64,000 nt of DNA from Agelaius tricolor. Taxonomy: Eukaryota > Chordata > Aves > Passeriformes > Icteridae. The notes beneath the pieces are model-generated. The model did no database searches. It was not told the DNA's origin and saw only the letters and a program-made list of their open reading frames with translations. Positions 58,841 to 64,000 of the stretch are shown here, piece after piece. A program made the position numbers and the translations under genes. The stretch spans positions 24,753,001-24,817,000 of the forward strand of contig JALJCS010000010.1 in the NCBI GenBank assembly GCA_023055355.1, in the 5' to 3' direction. Every line of letters starts with the position of its first letter. The stretch's first letter is position 1.

Positions 58841-61800
58841 TTGCTTTTTCCAGATGCTATGTATTTCCAACACCAGCAGGAATGGCAAAATGGGCAGAGT
58901 GGATAGGGTAGAGTAAGAGCCAAACCTCTTTAGGAGCCAGGCATTCTGCTGCTTGCTCTTCCTCATGTGGAGTCATGCTGCACAGCTGCTGCTTTGGTGC
59001 TTAATGTGCTGACTTTCAAAAGCTCCAGGCATTTGTATGTGGGGCTCCCATTCAAGGACTTCCCAAGCCAAAACACAACTTCCATTCATCAGCTCTGGCT
59101 GTCACCTCATCCTGCCTGTTCCCTGCTCTCCTGTGTTATCCCACTGCCTTTGCACTCCTCTCTCCTCCCCACTCCTAAGCACAGCCACCCATGCTACACA
59201 CGCTCTCTTAGGTGCTAAAGAAATGCCTTTTCCCGCCACAGAGCACCTTCTGCTATCCTGTTGCCTGATAAGACTCTCAACCCATCTCTCTGTGCTTTCC
59301 TACCAACTCCTTATCCTTTGACCCACACACATCCCTGATGAAGAAGCTGAAGGAGGAATATCACCTTCCCCAAAGCCACAGCCACCTGCACTCCCATTAC
59401 AGCTCTGCTCCAGTCCTGTGTCAATTATGATCTGGAGCTGTGCTATAAGGTAGGAATTCAACCTGAAGCAGCATTCACTGCTCAAACTTTGATACCTTGA
59501 CTCTGTGAGAGGCCCTGCTGCCCCACAGCTGAGGCACTGTCATGACTCAGTGGAGCATCTGATTCCCACTGAGTGGAAGGAGATGTGTGAAGCACAGGCA
59601 GCAATTCCTCATCACTGCACACAGCACTGTGTCCAACTACCCAGCACTGCAGCGTGAAGCAGCGGTGCAGCTGCCACACTGGCACCCAGAGGCAACTGAT
59701 GGTGACAGCCAGTGGGGCTGTACATGCAGTTTGGTTCAGCTGGAAACTGCCATTAAAAGAGAGAGGCACTGGATGGAACAAATCAATCTGGGGAAGTCCT
59801 ACAGATGATGTGTAGCAAAAGATTTCATCTCAGCGTGCTTGTCCAGCTTTCACCTTTATGAACCTCTTATCTCCTGTCACCCCACCCTGTGTGTGGCTTC
59901 CACCTACGGAAGCCATGCCAATGTCAGCAGGATGATGCAGCTACCAAATACCATGTTGTGCAAACACCAGTCTGCACACACATAGTGCTGCTGAGGGCTC
60001 TTCCACATGGACATGTTTACCATATAATAATTATGGTAATCTACAGAGATAATAATCCAAAGTGGTTTGTTAATGCTGTTTTACAAATTGGTGTACTATG
60101 GTCCTGCAGGTGGAACCATGGACTAGGAATTGTATTTCCAGATATACCATGATCTTATTCACTGTCTGCAAAAGTGGAGGTCTCACTTGACCTGGCCTTA
60201 CCCCAGTATGCCTTTCAGAAGTTCAACCACTTTATTACCACATATCCACATCTGTAACCATGTTCAGATTCACCAATGAACAGCACAAAAGCCTCATTCT
60301 TAAAAGTCTTCAGCACCTTAAAAGTCACAGCCATATTATCACAGAATGTGCTTCAACATTTCACCAAAAACAGGTGCTTGCATCTTTCAAAACAATCCAG
60401 CAAGGAAAGAAAACAGAAATCTGCCCCTTAATAAGTACCTATCTAGTGGCCAATCTCTCCCTCATTTTTCTAATTTCCATCTGAAAATAGCAGACCTTCT
60501 CTCCAGATATATAAATCTCATCTGCTTTCCTATTACAACAACTTTGAGCTGATTTGTATGATATTTATATATTCTTCAAAGGGGTTGCTCTTTAAGGTAG
60601 TGTTAGCTTGAGTACAACTGGAGTTTTGATATGAATATTACTTCACTCAAAAGGGACTGTGCTCTGACGCTCTTTATAGGAGGTGAGATACAGGTAGAAG
60701 AATGGCTTTTAGGCAAAGAGGAAATAAAGTTTCTGAGTCTCATCCCTTTGTACAGGCCAGGGGGAGTAGGGATCTTCTTCCTATGAAGGTCAAAAGCCAT
60801 CCTAAATGAAAAAAAATATCTAAGGTATGCATTAATGTATGCTGCACTCTTGTAAGCATGAACAGGATTGCTGATGTGGTTGTGGGCTATGCTAATGCCT
60901 GCAGCTGCTTCTGGCCGGGTTAGCTCTATTTAATGGATTTACTTCATGCTACTGCTGTAATGAAGAATAGCCTGAGGAGTGTGCTGAGAGCCAGAATAAA
61001 AAGTGTTGCAGAGTTATGGTTCCACTGTCTGCATATGACCAGAAGTATCACGGCATGTGTAGACAAGCAATGACTGCCACCCTTGGGAACATGGCTCTGT
61101 GGTACCCAGGTAAGAATAGAATGCAGAATAAAGGGCAGAAGATCCTCACTGAGGACAGGACTGGCTGTTGAGTTCGCAGACCTGGTTCTCAGAGCCATGA
61201 ATGAGACATCGACTCTTTGTTGGAAGGTGCTCCAAAACTCCAGTGGCAGGTCAAAGAAGCAAGCTGTGCACCTCAATCTTAAAAAGCTGATCAGCTCAGA
61301 GGCTGCTTATCAAAAGGAGTCCATGGCCTACCCATTCCTCTTTCAAAAACAGATTTTCTTTTTATTTCTTTTTTCCTCCTGTGACTTAGGTTGATGCTTG
61401 TTTTCAGTGATACCAAGCTTTTAGGGAAGCTGAAGTACTGTGTTGTGAGGTCTACCCACTGCAGGTAATATGGCTTCTGCAATCATAAATCACCAATTTC
61501 CAAAGCTGTATCTAGCCCTTAAATAGGAGGAGAAGTGCCACACTGGGGCTTACTGACAGCTTATCTTGTGTTGTGGAAACCTGAGCCCTGACTGTCCGCA
61601 GAGAACAGAGCTGTTGCAACAGCTGTGGTAAAAAAAGGGGCACATCAGTGCAAAACAGTTAAGCACCACAAACCAGGACTCCTGAGGGAGTGCTCTCATC
61701 TGCTTGTAACTGAGACGTCTCAGTTCAGGCCTGAGGGGCTTTTTTCAGGTTAAACTACCAGAGCACAGATTGATAGTGAAACTCTATTGATCCTTTATGA

Positions 61801-64000
61801 GAAGCAGTTACCTCCCAGGTTCTTACAAGGCTCTTTCTTGGAAAGGCTCTTTGAAGACAGACCTCCTCTTGGAAGGGGCTGCTTTTGTCTACTCCTAGAA
61901 GCAGGCTGGAAGGATCAGCCACACCACCACAAACAACAGCAGTATTTCAGCACATGGCTGATTGATATCTCCAGGCACTGAAACCCTTTTGGTCAAGGAG
62001 CCTCAGCTTCAATCCAGTACCAGCCATGGCTAGTGCTAATTCCACTCCAGCCAAACTCTGACCCACTCTGACCCACTGCTCTGTCTCTAGACCTCTCTGC
62101 AAGGTGTGTATATTGAGAAAGATGCTTGAGATGTAATGATCCTTAAGATAAGCAAGGACTCGAGTAGAGGGAACGGTAGGGAAGTTGTCCTTTCAACAAG
62201 CTAGGAAGCCAGCAAATAAATCTGACACAACAGCTCTAACAGGCTGTGATAGTAGAAATTAATGTGTATCACTTCTGTGCTAGGTCTGAATGGAGCTGTC
62301 TCTGCTCAATGTCTGAGGGTCTTTAATTCCCTTTTTCCTCAGAGAAGAACCTTGCATGAAAAGTTCAGCTGTGTGTACTCTGAGTCTTGTGAATCACTTG
62401 ATTGTGGTCAAAGCCACTGTCATCTTTCAGTTGCTAACTGGCTTCCTAAACATGTCTACAGAAACAGTAGGATTGCTGTGTGGTAAACAAATTACTTTTG
62501 ACAGGAGACTGCCAGCACTGCTCCCAGACGCCAGGGAAGCCACAAGATGGGCTGCACAGTGTCTGACTGGAGCAGCTCTAGCACTGCATCCACAGCTAGT
62601 GCAGTGTCAGGCTGCTTCTGCAAGCACTGACAAAGAACCGAGCCTGCAAACTCCCACCACCATCTGCTGAAGCTTCATATCCCAAAGGAAAAATGGATTT
62701 CTGCTTACACATATCTTTAAGCATTTCAACAGCAGAAAAGGCAAGGGCGTAGACACTCTCTCTAGCTAAAAACCAAACAAAGCCATGTTTTTTCTTTGTA
62801 AGAAAAAATTTACTGCTGCTCCTTGATTTCCCATCTAGGGCAGGGTTTATTTCAAAAGCTTTAGAACCTTTAGTCCCTTTCTGGAGAGAAATCCTTAGGA
62901 CAGGTACCACTGAGTTCCCAAAAAAGTTATTTCTAGAATGTGAAAATAAACAAAGGTTTCAAAAGGGCTGCAAAGGGCCCTGAGATGTTACATGGCAAAA
63001 GGAATATCAGCAGACAGTGGAGATTTTTTTTTCCCCTTGTGCTTCACCTTGAAGCAGCTGTTAGCAAAGCCAGAAAACTCCTCTGCCCCTTGGTGTATTT
63101 AATACAGCCTTGGCAAAGGGACTGCAGTCAGCTCATGAATATGGGAATTGCCTAATTCTCCAGCTATTCTTATTACCTCAGCCCGAGGATCCCAGCTTTT
63201 CATAACTAATTTCTGAAATCACAGACTTTCCACTGTCCTTTCTGTCCTTGAGCAGCAAATCACTCCTCCTCATGTAACAGATGCTGGTGCCTGCTGTGGT
63301 GCCACCCGTTTTCCCAGGGCCCTTCCCTAGCAGGGACGGCGCTGTGGACAAGGTTACTGACCCCCGCACAGTTCCCAGAGATACTCACCCTTTGTTGCTG
63401 TAACTTACAGGAGCATGTCTGGAAAATAACAAATGCTGCACAGCCCTGTGCAGTGGCTCAGGCTGGCTGAACATTCTGAAGCCTGGGCAGGGGCTGGCAG
63501 CTGTAATGCAATCTGTCTCTGGCAGCAGAGATCTCTAACCCTGTTCCTACAAGCCGACTCCCTCCACATCCCACTTTGTCTGTGCTCCCACAAAGACCCA
63601 GGATTTGCAGTGCCTCCCACGTTGTCACTTCATTTTGCCCTCATTGTCATATACATTCTCAGCCCACCTTCCCTCTCTGTGCCCATGTACCTGTTTTCTA
63701 TCTCTGTTATTTTTCCTTATCTCACTGATCCTGACAGCCCCGTCCATCCTCCCAAGACTCAGAGCTAAAGCTGTTCCTGTGCTGGAAGGTGATAATGGCT
63801 GCCAGGAACCAGCTGTGAGGGCCACTGCAAAGTGAAAAGCAGATGGAAGCTGAGACTGGGCTAATTATGAAGCAGGGACTGCAAAACTTGTGGAGATGTT
63901 GGCCAGAGGTACCCATTTTATTCCTAGACACAAACGGGTGCATCCCTTGAATGCTGGCAGGTAACATGGGAGCAGAAAACTCATCAAGCTGTGGACAGCT

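Larger units (their letters stand above)
42223..64000. other. Gene-poor region with no supported gene
   Basis: About 21.8 kb in which I find no exon series, RNA gene or CpG island. Content is moderately AT-rich unique sequence, short simple repeats (a CA run near 42,650; T-rich tracts near 49,420 and 55,615; A-rich near 55,890) and old repeat fragments listed separately. The longest open frame (45251-45985, plus, 244 codons) has no recognisable domain and no splice context. The RhoGEF 5' noncoding exon could lie here. Confidence 0.55.

Noticed and set aside
63389..63418. 30-nt minus-strand segment with AG acceptor and GTGAGTAT donor, considered as the RhoGEF 5' noncoding exon
   Set aside because: Splice consensus is good, but such short pairs occur by chance. 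It is 26 kb upstream, with no promoter features around it.

Overview
The window looks like nuclear DNA of a bird, most likely a passerine. The evidence is compact vertebrate-type genes with GT-AG introns, one CpG island, and the adjacent head-to-head NIFK/TSN pair. A repeat in a NIFK intron also resembles, from memory, a passerine LTR family. No bacterial, organellar or active viral genes are seen.

Layout. Bases 1 to about 3,470 have no gene I can support. NIFK (minus strand, start codon 8312, stop 3857, six coding exons, 278 aa) and TSN (plus strand, start 8676, stop 14091, six coding exons, 229 aa) diverge from a CpG island with only 363 bp between their start codons. About 15.4-23.2 kb is intergenic and holds low-complexity tracts, ancient SINE-like fragments and one exon-like orphan segment. 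A third gene lies on the minus strand from 37085 (start) to 23208 (stop). I assembled it from eight coding exons whose splice phases all agree. It encodes a 1,231-residue Rho guanine-nucleotide exchange factor with a C-terminal DH-PH module, a long probably disordered N-terminal half, and two cysteine clusters. I could not assign a gene symbol. From about 37.1 kb to 64 kb there is no confident gene. This stretch holds old repeat fragments, a coding-like cluster of open frames on the minus strand at 40.65-42.2 kb, and otherwise unremarkable AT-rich sequence. It may be the edge of a gene desert.

How the genes relate. NIFK is a nucleolar RNA-binding partner of Ki-67. Translin is the RNA-binding subunit of the translin/TRAX complex. 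They share a housekeeping-type promoter but not a pathway. The RhoGEF is convergent with TSN, about 7.8 kb from the proposed TSN 3' end, and is the least characterised gene here. All exon coordinates were derived by hand from splice consensus, phase continuity and remembered family sequences. No alignment or transcript evidence was available.
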